This document shows positions 19,981 to 32,899 of a stretch of DNA of 64,000 nt, one piece after another. The first letter of the stretch is position 1, and each line of letters begins with the position of its first letter. Position numbers and translations under genes: made by a program. The notes beneath the pieces were generated by a model. That model did no database searches, was not told where the DNA came from, and saw nothing but the letters and a program-made list of their open reading frames with translations. This DNA is from Symsagittifera roscoffensis (lineage: Eukaryota; Xenacoelomorpha; Acoela; Convolutidae): assembly GCF_963678635.1 (NCBI RefSeq), contig NC_087064.1, positions 37,996,706 through 38,060,705 of the forward strand, read 5' to 3'.

Positions 19981-22900
19981 GCCAGCTTTTCAATTAGCTG
20001 ACTCAATGAAGAGAGCATAAACTTGTATGAGCTATGAACCGAAGATTCTCATCAATTTGTATTTTTTCTCTGTGTTTGTCCTCAATTTCTTTTATTCAAA
20101 CCGACATAGTCAGCGAGATATATTTTTTGTCAGTGGAGGGGACTACTGAAAGCTGATTTTTCATGTTCACATTGTAAATGGCTGTTACAATAGCATGTAT
20201 GTCGTAGTTAGACCAATTTTGAGCTATTACCGGAGTGAAGTTAGGCGTTCTCCTTGCTAGATTACAGTCCTGATGCGCGCAACCTAGAAATTTGTAAATG
20301 ACGTGGAGGAGGTCGACTACCATCATGGATTTTTCAGCGAACTCCTCTCAAATCCTTTAAGTGTCTGCCGCTTCTCTCGGAAAATTGGATTGTCCTACTA
20401 GATTGAAGTATTTACGTTTGTCATTGTAATTTGTCAGCTTTCCGATTATTTTCAAGTATTTACGTTTGTCGTTGTATACAAATGCCAGCTTTTTAATTAG
20501 CTGACTCAATGAAGAGAGCATAAACTTGTATCAGTCTATGAACCGAAGATTCTCATCAATTTGTTTTTTCCCCATGTTTGTCCTCAATTTCTTTTATTCA
20601 AACCGACATAGTCAGCGACATATATTTTTTTTAGTGGAGGGGACTACTGAAAACTGATTTTTCATTTTCGCATTGTAAAGGGCTGTTACAATAGCATGCA
20701 TGTCGTAGTTAGACAAATTGTGAGCTATTACCGAAGTGAAGTTAGGCGTTCTCCTTGCTAGATTACAGTCCTGATGCGCGCAACCTAGAAAGTTGTAAGT
20801 AAAGTGGCAGTGGTCGACTACCGTCATGGGTTCTTCAGCGAACTCCTCTAAAATCCATTAAGTGTCTGCCGCTTCTCTCGGAAAATCGGGTTGTCCTACT
20901 AGGATGAAGTATTTACGTTTGTCATTGTAAATCATCCATTCTTCAGCGAACTCCTCTCAAATCCATTAAGTGTCTGCCGCTTCGCTCAGAAAATTGTATT
21001 GTCCTACTAGATTGAAGTATTTACGTTTTTCATTGTAATTTGTCAGCTTTTCGATTATTTTCAAATATTTAGGTTTGTCGTTGTATACAAATGCCAGCTT
21101 TTTAATTAGCTGACTCAATGAAGAGAGCATAAACTTGTATGAGTCTATGAACCGAAGATTCTCATCAATTTGTTTTTTTCCCCATGTTTGTCCTCAATTT
21201 CTTTTATTCAAACCGACATAGTCAGCGACATATATTTTTTTTTCAGTGGAGGGGACTACTAAAAACTGATTTTTCATTTTCGCGTTGTAAAGGGCTGTTA
21301 CAATAGCATGCATGTCGTAGTTAGACAAATTGTGAGCTGTTATCGGAGTGAAGTTAGGCGTTCTCCTCGCTAGATTACAGTCCTGATGCGCGCAACCTAG
21401 AAAGTTGTAAGTAAAGTGGCAGTGGTCGACTACGGTCATGGATTCTTCAGCGAACTCCTCTAAAATCCATTAAGTGTCTGCCGCTTCTCTCGGAAAATCG
21501 GGTTGTCCTACTAGGATGAAGTATTTACGTTTGTCATTGTAAATCATCGATTCTTCAGCAAACTCCTCTCAAATCCATTAAGTGTCTGCCGCTTCGCTCA
21601 GAAAAATGGTTTGTCCTACTAGATTGAAGTATTTACGTTTGTCAGTGTAATTTGTCAGCTTTTCGATTATTTTCAAGTATTTACGTTTGTCGTTGTATAC
21701 AAATGCCAGCTTTTTAATTAGCTGACTCAATGAGGAGAGCATAAACTTGTATGAGTCTATGAACCGAAGATTCTCATCAATTTGTTTTTTTTCCCCATGT
21801 TTGTCCTCAATTTCTTTTATTCAAACCGAGATAGTCAGCGACATATATTTTTTTTCAGTGGAGGGGACTACTGAAAACTGATTGTTCATTTTCGCATTGC
21901 AAAGGGCTGTTACAATAGCATGCATGTCGTAGTTAGACAAATTGTGAGCTATTACCGGAGTGAAGTTAGGCGTTCTCCTTGCTAGATTACAGTCGTGATG
22001 CGCGTAACCTAGAAAGCTGTAAGTAAAGTGGCAGTGGTCGACTACCGTCATGGATTCTTCAGCGAACTCCTCTAAAATCCATTAAGTGTCTGCCGCTTCT
22101 CTCGGAAAATCGGGTTGTCCTACTAGGATGAAGTATTTACGTTTGTCATTGTAAGTCATCGATTCTTCAGCGAACTCCTCTCAAATCCATTAAGTGTCTG
22201 CCGCTTCGCTCAGAAAATTGGATTGTCCTACTAGATTGAATTATTTACGTTTGTCATTGTAATTTGTGAGCTTTTCGATTATTTTCAATTATTTACGTTT
22301 GTCGTTGTATACAAATGCCAGCTTTTTAATTAGCTGACTCAATGAAGAGAGCATAAACTTGTATGAGTCTATGAACCGAAGATTCTCATCAATTTGTTTT
22401 TTCCCCATGTTTGTCCTCAATTTCTTTTATTCAAACCGACATAGTCAGCGACATATATTTTTTTTCAGTGGAGGGGACTACTGAAAACTGATTTTTCATT
22501 TTCGCATTGTAAAGGGCTGTTACAATAGCATGCATGTCGTAGTTAGACAAATTGTGAGCTATTACCGGAGTGAAGTTGGGCGTTCTCCGTGCTAGATTAC
22601 AGTCCTGATGCGCGCAACCTAGAAAGTTGTAAGTAAAGTGGCAGTGGTCGACTACCGTCATGGATTCTTCAGCGAACTCTTCTAAAATCCATTAAGTGTC
22701 TGCCGCTTCTCTCGGAAAATCGGGTTGTCCTACTAGGATGAAGTATTTACGTTTGTCATTGTAAATCATCGATTCTTCAGCGAACTCCTCTCAAATCCAT
22801 TAAGTGTCTGCCGCTTTGCTCAGAAAATTGGATTGTCCTACTAGATTGAAGTATTTACGTTTGTCATTGTAATTTGTCAGCTTTTCGATTATTTTCAAGT

Positions 22901-25900
22901 ATTTACGTTTGTCGTTGTCTACAAATGCCAGCTTTTTAATTAGCTGATTCAATGAAGAGAGCATGAACTTGTATGAGTCTATGAACCGAAGATTCTCATC
23001 AATTTGTTTTTTTCCCCATGTTTGTCCTCAATTTCTTTTATTCAAACCGACATAGTCAGCGACATATATTTTTTTTCAGTGGAGGGGACTACTGAAAACT
23101 GATTTTTCATTTTCGCATTGTAAAGGGCTGTTACAATAGCATGCATGTCGTAGTTAGACAAATTGTGAGCTATTACCGGAGTGAAGTTAGGCGTTCTCCT
23201 TGCTAGATTACAGTCCTGATGCGCGCAACCTAGAAAGTTGTAAGTAAAGTGGCAGTGGTCGACTACCGTCATGGATTCTTCGGCGAACTCTTCTAAAATC
23301 CATTAAATGTCTGCCGCTTCTCTCGGAAAATCGGGTTGTCCTACTAGGATGAAGTATTTACGTTTGTCATTGTAAATCATCGATTCTTCAGCGAACTCCT
23401 CTCAAATCCATTAAGTGTCTGCCGCTTTGCTCAGAAAATTGGATTGTCCTACTAGATTGAAGTATTTACGTTTGTCATTGTAATTTGTCAGCTTTTCGAT
23501 TATTTTCAAGTATTTACGTTTGTCGTTGTCTACAAATGCCAGCTTTTTAATTAGCTCATTCAATGAAGAGAGCATAAACATGTATGAGTCTATGAACCGA
23601 AGATTCTCATCAATTTGTTTTTTTCCCCATGTTTGTCCTCAATTTCATTTATTCAAACCGACATAGTCAGCGACATATATTTTTTTTCAGTGGAGGGGAC
23701 TACTGAAAACTGATTTTTCATTTTCGCATTGTAAAGGGCTGTTACAATAGCATGCATGTCGTAGTTAGACAAATTGTGAGCTATTACCGGAGTGAAGTTA
23801 GGCGTTCTCATTGCTAGATTACAATCCTGATGCGCGCAACCTAGAAAGTTGTAAGTAAAGTGGCAGTGGTCGACTACCGTCATGGATTCTTCAGCGAACT
23901 CTTCTAAAATCCATTAAGTGTCTGCCGCTTCTCTCGGAAAATCGGGTTGTCCTACTAGGATGAAGTATTTACGTTTGTCATTGTAAATCATCGATTCTTC
24001 AGCGAACTCCTCTCAAATCCATTAAGTGTCTGCCGCTTCGCTCAGAAAATTGGATTGTCCTACTAGATTGAAGTATTTACGTTTGTCATTGTAATTTGTC
24101 AGCTTTTCGATTATTTTCAAGTATTTACGTTTGTCGTTGTATACAAATGCCAGCTTTTTAATTAGCTGACTCAATCAAGAGAACATAAACTTGTATGAGT
24201 CTATGAACCGAAGATTCTCATCAATTTGTTTTTTTCCCCATGTTTGTCCTCAATTTCGTTTATTCAAACCGACATAGTCAGCGACATATATTTTTTTCAG
24301 TGGAGGGGACTACTGAAAACTGATTTTTCATTTTCGCATTGTAAAGGGCTGTTACAATAGCATGCATGTCGTAGTTAGACAAATTGTGAGCTATTACCGG
24401 AGTGAAGTTAGGCGTTCTCCTTGCTAGATTACAGTCCTGATGCGCGCAACCTAGAAAGTTGTAAGTAAAGTGGCAGTGGTCGACTACCGTCATGGATTCT
24501 TCAGCGAACTCTTCTAAAATCCATTAAGTGTCTGCCGCTTCTCTCGGAAAATCGGGTTGTCCTACTAGGATGAAGTATTTACGTTTGTCATTGTAAATCA
24601 TCGATTCTGCAGCGAACTCCTCTCAAATCCATTAAGTGTCTGCCGCTTCGCTCAGAAAATTGGATTGTCCTACTAGATTGAAGTATTTACGTTTGTCATT
24701 GTAATTTGTCAGCTTTTCGATTATTTTCAAGTATTTACGTTTGTCGTTGTATACAAATGCCAGCTTTTTAATTAGCTGACTCAATCAAGAGAACATAAAC
24801 TTGTATGAGTCTATGAACCGAAGATTCTCATCAATTTGTTTTTTTCCCCATGTTTGTCCTCAATTTCGTTTATTCAAACCGACATAGTCAGCGACATATA
24901 TTTTTTTCAGTGGAGGGGACTACTGAAAACTGATTTTTCATTTTCGCATTGTAAAGGGCTGTTACAATAGCATGCATGTCGTAGTTAGACAAATTGTGAG
25001 CTATTACCGGAGTGAAGTTAGGCGTTCTCCTTGCTAGATTACAGTCCTGATGCGCGCAACCTAGAAAGTTGTAAGTAAAGTGGCAGTGGTCGACTACCGT
25101 CATGGATTCTTCGGCGAACTCTTCTAAAATCCATTAAATGTCTGCCGCTTCTCTCGGAAAATCGGGTTGTCCTACTAGGATGAAGTATTTACGTTTGTCA
25201 TTGTAAATCATCGATTCTTCAGCGAACTCCTCTCAAATCCATTAAGTGTCTGCCGCTTTGCTCAGAAAATTGGATTGTCCTACTAGATTGAAGTATTTAC
25301 GTTTGTCATTGTAATTTGTCAGCTTTTCGATTATTTTCAAGTATTTACGTTTGTCGTTGTCTACAAATGCCAGCTTTTTAATTAGCTGATTCAATGAAGA
25401 GAGCATAAACATGTATGAGTCTATGAACCGAAGATTCTCATCAATTTGTTTTTTCCCCATGTTTGTCCTCAATTTCATTTATTCAAACCGACATAGTCAG
25501 CGACATATATTTTTTTTCAGTGGAGGGGACTACTGAAAACTGATTTTTCATTTTCGCATTGTAAAGGGCTGTTACAATAGCATGCATGTCGTAGTTAGAC
25601 AAATTGTGAGCTATTACCGGAGTGAAGTTAGGCGTTCTCATTGCTAGATTACAATCCTGATGCGCGCAACCTAGAAAGTTGTAAGTAAAGTGGCAGTGGT
25701 CGACTACCGTCATGGATTCTTCGGCGAACTCTTCTAAAATCCATTAAATGTCTGCCGCTTCTCTGAAAATCGGGTTGTCCTACTAGGATGAAGTATTTAC
25801 GTTTGTCATTGTAAATCATCGATTCTTCAGCGAACTCCTCTCAAATCCATTAAGTGTCTGCCGCTTCGCTCAGAAAATTGGATTGTCCTACTAGATTGAA

Positions 25901-28256
25901 GTATTTACGTTTGTCATTGTAATTTGTCAGCTTTTCGATTATTTTCAAGTATTTACGTTTGTCGTTGTATACAAATGCCAGCTTTTTAATTAGCTGACTC
26001 AATGAAGAGAGCATAAACTTGTATGATTCTATGAACCGAAGATTCTCATCAATTTGTTTTTCCCCATGTTTGTCCTCAATTTCTTTTATTCAAACCGACA
26101 TAGTCAGCGACATATATTTTTTTTCAGTGGCGGGGACTACTGAAAACTGATTTTTCATTTTCGCATTGTAAAGGGCTTTTACAATAGCATGCATGTCGTA
26201 GTTAGACAAATTGTGAGCTATTACCGGAGTGAAGTTAGGCGTTCTCCTTGCTAGATTACAGTCTTGATGCGCGCAACCTAGAAAGTTGTAAGTAAAGTGG
26301 CAGTGGTCGACTACCGTCATGGATTCTTCAGCGAACTCTTCTAAAATCCATTAAGTGTCTGCCGCTTCTCTCGGAAAATCGGGTTGTCCTACTAGGATGA
26401 AGTATTTACGTTTGTCATTGTAAATCATCGATTCTTCAGCGAACTCCTCTCAAATCCATTAAGTGTCTGCCGCTTCGCTCAGAAAATTGGATTGTCCTAC
26501 TAGATTGAAGTATTTACGTTTGTCATTGTAATTTGTCAGCTTTTCGATTATTTTCAAGTATTTACGTTTGTCGTTGTATACAAATGCCAGCTTTTTAATT
26601 AGCTGACTCAATCAAGAGAACATAAACTTGTATGAGTCTATGAACCGAAGATTCTCATCAATTTGTTTTTTTCCCCATGTTTGTCCTCAATTTCGTTTAT
26701 TCAAACCGACATAGTCAGCGACATATATTTTTTTCAGTGGAGGGGACTACTGAAAACTGATTTTTCATTTTCGCATTGTAAAGGGCTGTTACAATAGCAT
26801 GCATGTCGTAGTTAGACAAATTGTGAGCTATTACCGGAGTGAAGTTAGGCGTTCTCCTTGCTAGATTACAGTCCTGATGCGCGCAACCTAGAAAGTTGTA
26901 AGTAAAGTGGCAGTGGTCGACTACCGTCATGGATTCTTCAGCGAACTCCTCTGAAATCCATTAAGTGTCTGCCGCTTCTCTCGGAAAATCGGGTTGTCCT
27001 ACTAGGATGAAGTATTTACGTTTGTCTTTGTAAATCATCGATTCTTCGGCAAACTCCTCTCAAATCCATTAAGTGTCTGCCGCTTCGCTCAGAAAATTGG
27101 ATTGTCCTACTAGATTGAAGTATTTACGTTTGTCATTGTAATTTGTCAGCTTTTCGATTATTTTCAAGTATTTACGTTTGTCGTTGTATACAAATGCCAG
27201 CTTTTTAATTAGCTGACTCAATGAAGAGAGCATAAACTTGTATGAGTCTATGAACCGAAGATTCTCATCAATTTGTTTTTTTCCCCATGTTTGTCCTCAA
27301 TTTCGTTTATTCAAACCGACATAGTCAGCGACATATATTTTTTTCAGTGAAGGGGACTACTGAAAACTGATTTTTCATTTTCGCATTGTAAAGGGCTGTT
27401 ACAATAGCATGCATGTCGTAGTTAGACAAATTGTGAGCTATTACCGGAGTGAAGTTAGGCGTTCTCCTTGCTAGATTACAGTCCTGATGCGCGCAACCTA
27501 GAAAGTTGTAAGTAAAGTGGCAGTGGTCGACTACCGTCATGGATTCTTCAGCGAACTCCTCTAAAATCCATTAAGTGTCTGCCGCTTCTCTCGGAAAATT
27601 GGGTTGTCCTACTAGGATGAAGTATTTACGTTTGTCATGGTAAATCATCGATTCTTCAGCGAACTCCTCTCAAATCCATTAAGTGTCTGCCGCTTCGCTC
27701 AGAAAATTGGATTGTCCTACTAGATTGAAGTATTTACGTTTGTCATTGTAATTTGTCAGCTTTTCGATTATTTGCAAGTATTTACGTTTGTCGTTGTATA
27801 CAAATGCCAGCTTTTTAATTAGCTGACTCAATGAAGAGAGCATAAACTTGTATGAGTCTATGAACCGAAGATTCTCATCAATTTGTTTTTTCCCCATGTT
27901 TGTCCTCAATTTCTTTTATTCAAACCGACATAGTCAGCGACATATATTTTTTTTCAGTGGAGGGGACTACTGAAAACTGATTTTTCATTTTCGCATTGTA
28001 AAGGGCTGTTACAATAGCATGCATGTCGTAGTTAGACAAATTGTGAGCTATTACCGGAGTGAAGTTAGGCGTTCTCCTTGCTAGATTACAGTCCTGATGC
28101 GCGCAACCTAGAAAATTGTAAGTAAAGTGGCAGTGGTCGTCTACCGTCATGGATTCTTCAGCGAACTCCTCTAAAATCCATTAAGTGTCTGCCGCTACTC
28201 TCGGAAAATTGGGTTGTCCTACTAGGATGAAGTATTTACGTTTGTCATTGTAAATC
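19981..28256 (-). repeat. 610-bp x14 tandem array made from polymerase B exonuclease coding DNA
   Basis: Fourteen direct copies, with - strand anchors (start of MTVVDHCHF or equivalent) at 20326, 20827, 21439, 22051, 22661, 23272, 23883, 24493, 25103, 25713, 26320, 26930, 27540 and 28150. Spacing is 607-612 bp except the first interval (501 bp). Each unit encodes DHCHFTYNFLGCAHQDCNLA, NFTPVIAHNLSNYDMHAIV (the NLSNYD stretch fits the Exo II motif of B-family polymerases), FSVVPSTEK, and IDENLRFIDSYKFMLSSL. The 610-bp units also contain a doubled 110-bp module (YNDKRKYF..LVGQ..F...AADT, twice); the 501-bp unit has one. A homopolymer of 7, 8 or 9 A residues after STE sets which stop is met. No unit is open throughout. 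Confidence 0.9.
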
Positions 28257-29400
28257 TCACTCGCTAATGATTCCAATAATTTTATCAACTTCTTCATAGC
28301 GTCGTCCAGTCCTCTACACATTTCGTACCTGATTGGAGTTGAGGTGCCATTCTTAACTACAAGTAGTCCATAGCTGCATGAATTATGAATTTCCACTGTT
28401 TCGGTATGCGAAGTAGCTGGACTAAGGGCAGGTATCGGAACAGGGACAATTATTGACACCAGATCGAATCAGATTACGCGCGGGGCAAACCATCTTGCCA
28501 TTAAACTCTTTGGTTTTTATTGGGTTTTGGCATCTTTATAGTTATTGCTTCTGTGTTATAACATATTTCTTGATGATTCTTCATGATTTCGCTTGAAGTG
28601 CAAAATTGAAAACAGTTTCTACATATTTCGTTTTGTTCGTGGAATGGCTGTTTCCGCACAAACATCACTATCTTACAGAGGTTTCTGATGAGAACATAGT
28701 GGGAGTTGTCGTCACTGCTTACCAACAACAGAAGGTCTACCGCAAAGTAACAGTCTTATCTTTTAGACACGCGAACGGGTGCTAGCTCGTTGTCCTCATA
28801 TCTGAACCATTAAGTTAATTTATCCAAAAGTTAATTATTTTACCGGATTCTACTTAATCTCGTATAAAGCATTGTGGACAACGTATATTAGTTTTTCCTT
28901 AAATAAAAGATTGTTTTTATTATTTTACCGGAAAACGTTGATTTGTACATTGTTGAGCCGCTCCAACCTCTCAATGTCAAACAATCTCATAGGCATCCGG
29001 TAGTCACCGTTGATCTCCACCAGATTCGGTTGTAGTTTTCCAGCGTATGTGCTGCATTTACCAAATTTCTCTGTTGCTTCTTCAAATTCTGCGGCAGCGA
29101 GATATACGAGCCTGCTCTGATTGGGGAAAATTTTGCCAAAAAAATTTTGACTCTGCAGATTTCATCTATCACCCCTCCGCTCCTGTGAGAACCAAACATT
29201 GTAATTGTGTTAACCATATGGTCAACCATTTCACTAATGGTTTCGTCGATTACCCCTCCGAAGTACAAATCGTACATAGCTATGTTGACAAATAGTGTAG
29301 TCTTATGAGACTGGTCTTCTTCCTCCACAAACTTCACAAGTCCAATTTCGCCTCTTAGCTGAAACTTGTGAGGTCCGTTCAGAAATCATGAGCAGAAATC
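28257..29400 (-). pseudogene. Protein-primed DNA polymerase B, N-terminal and Exo I part
   Basis: Polymerase B replicates Polinton DNA from a protein primer. Going leftwards from 29337, the frame reads DLYFGGVIDETISEMVDHMV, FSPIRAGSYISLPQNLKK, then (near 28980, another frame) MPMRLFDIERLERLNNVQIN, then 28728-28501 HYVLIRNLCKIV with CRNCFQFCTSSEIMKNHQEIC (a zinc-binding C-C-H-C arrangement), then 28459 leftwards SIIVPVPIPAL and SYGLLVVKNG. The Exo I position just upstream of SIIVPV reads stop-F-D-L-V, so the catalytic Asp-x-Glu is damaged. The frame then enters the array through EIYNDKRKYF. Multiple frame changes make this a pseudogene. Confidence 0.8.
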
Positions 29401-29596
29401 AGCTGGTTAGTTGCTTCCTTCTTATTCATTATGAGGCTAAGCATGTCAATTTCTCCTTTTCCGTTTCAAGTTCAAACTTTTTCAGCTTTCCGTCAAATGC
29501 ACTCTGTTGAAGTGTAGAAGATATCCCGCTTTCGATATTTTTGCTGACGTTAGGCTGGCACGCTGGCAGCCCATGCTCCTGCTACATATGCGTTTG

Positions 29597-30115
29597 CTAA
29601 GCATGGTAGGAAGAGAAAAGAGTGTTAAAGAACACACAATGCTTTTCTATCGCAATTAAATGTTCCGTGGCAGTTTGTTCTCGCTCGTGTCTCAGTGTTT
29701 CGAATGACGCTCGACATTTGCTGCAAATAGTGCGAGGCATTTCTTTTGCTGCTCCAATTCCATGCACTCTAAGCATATGTTTTGTGTAGTTTCTTTTACA
29801 CGTTATCTGCATACCGCATTCATTGCAGACTTTTGGTGTTTCCTGTTATTTCGCTTTCTCCGACATCAAGTTCGGGTATAACCACTCCAGAACGTCCGTG
29901 AATTTATCAACTTCGCCGGCTCTGCAATCGTTCTCCAGCCACGCGATCACTATTGGGTATAGTTTTGCGGTTTTCCTAAAAATCAGGGAAGTTTCTGTTC
30001 GGTCCTCAAAAAGTTCAATTATGGTATTGAGGTCCTGAAAGCCCTCAGTGTAAAAATGCTTTAATCGAGCCAATCGCTTGCTTAGACGTATTATCTTATC
30101 TTCTGTGAACAACAA
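29597..30115 (-). pseudogene. C2H2 zinc-finger segment upstream of polymerase B
   Basis: The first part (30115-29846) starts MLFTEDKIIRLSKRLARL and ends DKFTDVLEWLYPNLM. After a frame break, CNECGMQITCKRNYTKHMLRVH forms a classical C-x2-C-x12-H-x4-H finger near 29770-29835, followed by a second, less regular one (CSKC...H). It could be the N-terminus of the polymerase B polypeptide or a separate small DNA-binding ORF. The same strand and close spacing favour the former. Confidence 0.5.
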
Positions 30116-31746
30116 TTAGGAACCGTTTGCTGAGCCAAATCAATTCAAAAGTGATTTCCGAAAGTTCTGTTACTTAATTATTTGTCCGAAAATTATACTT
30201 AAGTAAGCTCAAAATATTTTAACGATGGTTTCTGGGCTTGTTTATTGGAAATGTGATAAAATCCATCATCCAGTTTATTTATCTCTTTTGAACGTGTTGT
30301 ATTTATCAATTTTTCGGCTTTTCACGAGGCTTTAAGACATTAAAATAACCAACTAAGTGTGTTCAAAATGTGATCAAAATCTCGTAAAAACTTTCGTGAT
30401 TCAATTACCCGGAAAATGTTATTATTTTTTGGTTTAATCCATTAATTTTTGTATCGGTACTAAAATTAAGATAATTATAAATTGTTGAAAAGAGTTAAAA
30501 TGGCAGAGTCAACTTTTATTACCAATGAATTGGCAAGGAATAACTATCCCTAGGCTATAAAGAGGTATTCTAATTAAGTGCATAGGTTTCTTGGTAAATC
30601 AAAGCCTAAAATGAATTCAAAAGGTTTAAAAAAATCTATTTTTGAGAATTGTTTTTTTTCTATAAAATTGTTCATTGAGTTATAACGCACTCAATGACTC
30701 ATAAATCAAGATGGAGTAGACTTAGAGCCACAATCATGAGTGTCATTTACGTTCTCCTATTGCTGGACAATCGATCAGAGTAGCTAACTTTCCACTGAGG
30801 GCTTTCCAGATGACTGAGGAACTTGTTATTTTCTCACCCAAATTTTTGAAACAGAAAAAACAAAAATTTTCAATTATTTCAAGTCAAAGTTTGATTGAAG
30901 ACGATGGGCAATAGTTGTTTAACCAACCCCCCCCCCCCCCAAAGCTTAAATTTCTTTGGAACCTTCTTATTGACTTTTAAATTTTTTAAATCAAAATGTC
31001 GGTTTTCCGCTACAGTGGCACACTAGTGCTGTAATAAGTGTAAAAAAAACTAATTTATCCTTTTGCTTGAGTAGTGCAGCGCTTTTTCTACGATATAATT
31101 AGTTGCTCAGTAGTAAAATAGATGATTCAAAAATCTTTTCGTAAAAATTTAGAAGTTTTGATTTTTTTTCTTATCTTTGAGTTAAAACGCGTTCAAAATA
31201 ATTTTAGTTTTAAAGTGGAAGACTTAGCGTTTCAGTTAGCGGTTTCATCACTTGTCTCCAATGAATGGACAATCGATTGGAGCAGCTATTTTTTCTTTCC
31301 GGCAAAACTGAAGAAATTGTATTTGTACAAAAATTGACCCCAAAATTCAGAATTTCCAAAAATATATTTATGTTTTTATTCTTTTATTTTTTAAATTATT
31401 TAAAAAAATTTTTTTTAGGTTATAAATGCTCCCTGGTGCTGCGATAAACTAACTAAACATAATCAGAGATCATCGATTGGGTCTAGTCACTTGTTATGTA
31501 GTTTTTATTTTAAAAATTAGCTTGAATTTTTTTTTATTTAACCGTTTTTAGTTTGTTTCGATGCTTATTAAAATAAACATAGGTCTCAAATCATTATCAG
31601 TTAACGCGCTATAGAATGTCAGGTAGGTTTTGGCACGAATATTTACCAAACTAGTAAATTATAGGAACCGAAAGTTTTTGAAACCGCTTTCCTTTCCTAA
31701 TGATTTTTTCTTCTGTTCAACCTTCCTCTTCTTCGGCGCGTAGCAG
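30116..31746. other. Non-coding spacer inside the Polinton
   Basis: AT-rich with no supported gene. Two diverged, roughly parallel segments (about 30640-30960 and 31120-31480) share motifs such as GGACAATCGATYRGAG and a following AGCTA, so an old internal duplication is likely. A run of 14 C residues lies at about 30927-30940. Confidence 0.4.
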
Positions 31747-31900
31747 TTGTTAACTGGAGGCGTATCCAAGAAGACATCAGGAGCAATTGCGCTGTTTTCC
31801 GAAAAAATAATCGGGCTCCCTGACAGACTGATCACTCTCTTTTTTGGTGCTGGTGTTGTTTGCTACTGTTTTCAATCTTATGGTGTAATTTCTTCGATTT

Positions 31901-32377
31901 CTATCGTCGATGTATTGGTTTCGGTTGCTTTTGTTTCGTCAAGTGTTGAAGGGGATTCGGTATCCCAAAAATCTTCTCGCTCGGCAAGATCCCGAAATGT
32001 GCCTTCTTGATTTTCGTACAGTCGTAAGAAAACAGGATCTTTCTCGCTGACTGATCCAAGTTAAGCCGATCTGCAACATCTGTTCTTCGACAGTCGGGAA
32101 ATTTTTCGTTAACATTACTTTGTTCACCCGAAAGTTTTCGTTCTATTCGAAATAGTTGCATTATATCACAAATATGGTGTGTCAGCATCATGTGGTTAAC
32201 AGTTTCCCACTCGTCTTCGTCTGCTTGTGTAGGACGAGGCGCTGACAGATCGTTGACTGGGCTGGGTTTCGCAGGCCGATGTTTTCTTGTTTGTTGAACT
32301 ATTGCTAGTGATTCTGCTACATAGATCTGGTAAAAGATTGTTCGTTCACAATCACAAGTTGAAATTGTCTGAATCAT
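31901..32377 (-). CDS. Unrecognised Polinton ORF (158 codons)
   Basis: A complete - strand frame of 158 codons starting MIQTISTCDCERTIFYQIYV. The middle is hydrophilic (ADEDEWETVNHMMLTHHICD), the C-terminal part basic (SEKIFGIPNPLQHLTKQKQP). No domain, signal peptide or membrane segment is evident, and I do not recognise a family. It lies between polymerase B and the + strand ORFs, where Polintons carry variable accessory genes. A shorter overlapping frame (31939-32127) is a shadow. Confidence 0.4.
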   Translation of the reverse strand: MIQTISTCDCERTIFYQIYVAESLAIVQQTRKHRPAKPSPVNDLSAPRPTQADEDEWETVNHMMLTHHICDIMQLFRIERKLSGEQSNVNEKFPDCRRTDVADRLNLDQSARKILFSYDCTKIKKAHFGILPSEKIFGIPNPLQHLTKQKQPKPIHRR

Positions 32378-32899
32378 TGTCTGAATGATTCATTATGTAG
32401 ACATTTCAAAATATTTCAAAATCAGAAAATTTAGTTATATCGAAGTGCAGAGTTTGAGAATGAGATCGAAAAAAAAAGTACTTAAAATTAAAGTGCGATA
32501 GCAACTTTATCGACTAACGGGCAAAATATGGGTAATTGGTGTTTCACCTCGTGCTACAAGGTAATCAGTTTTATTGCATTATCTTTCATGGCGGCTTTCA
32601 TCGAAGAAACAAAGAAGTTTGGGTTCTTTTACACGCCCCTGGAGTTCATTAAAGTATCTGTAACTAGAACTATCCTAAGGCAATTTACTTAACACATTTA
32701 AATGATTTATCATGCAAATAAGGGGTAAATGACAATTGATTTTTATTAGCTCTTCACAATGTGTACATTTTTTATATAGGATCTAGTGTACGTTAGGCGC
32801 CATTGTGCTTAAACACAGGTCGGATTCAAATTTTACTGTTTTGTAATAAAAAGTCCCTTTTTCGTTTCTTGAATTTCTTCCAGCAAAACAGTTGCCGCC

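Noticed and set aside
20096-28150. Fourteen 71-81-residue peptides as a family of tandem genes
   Set aside because: They are one internal fragment of polymerase B repeated in an array; starts are internal Met codons and stops come from A-run slippage, so they are not separate genes.
19981-28256. CRISPR array
   Set aside because: Repeats are about 610 bp, directly adjoining and coding-derived, with no short repeat-spacer pattern; the genome is eukaryotic.
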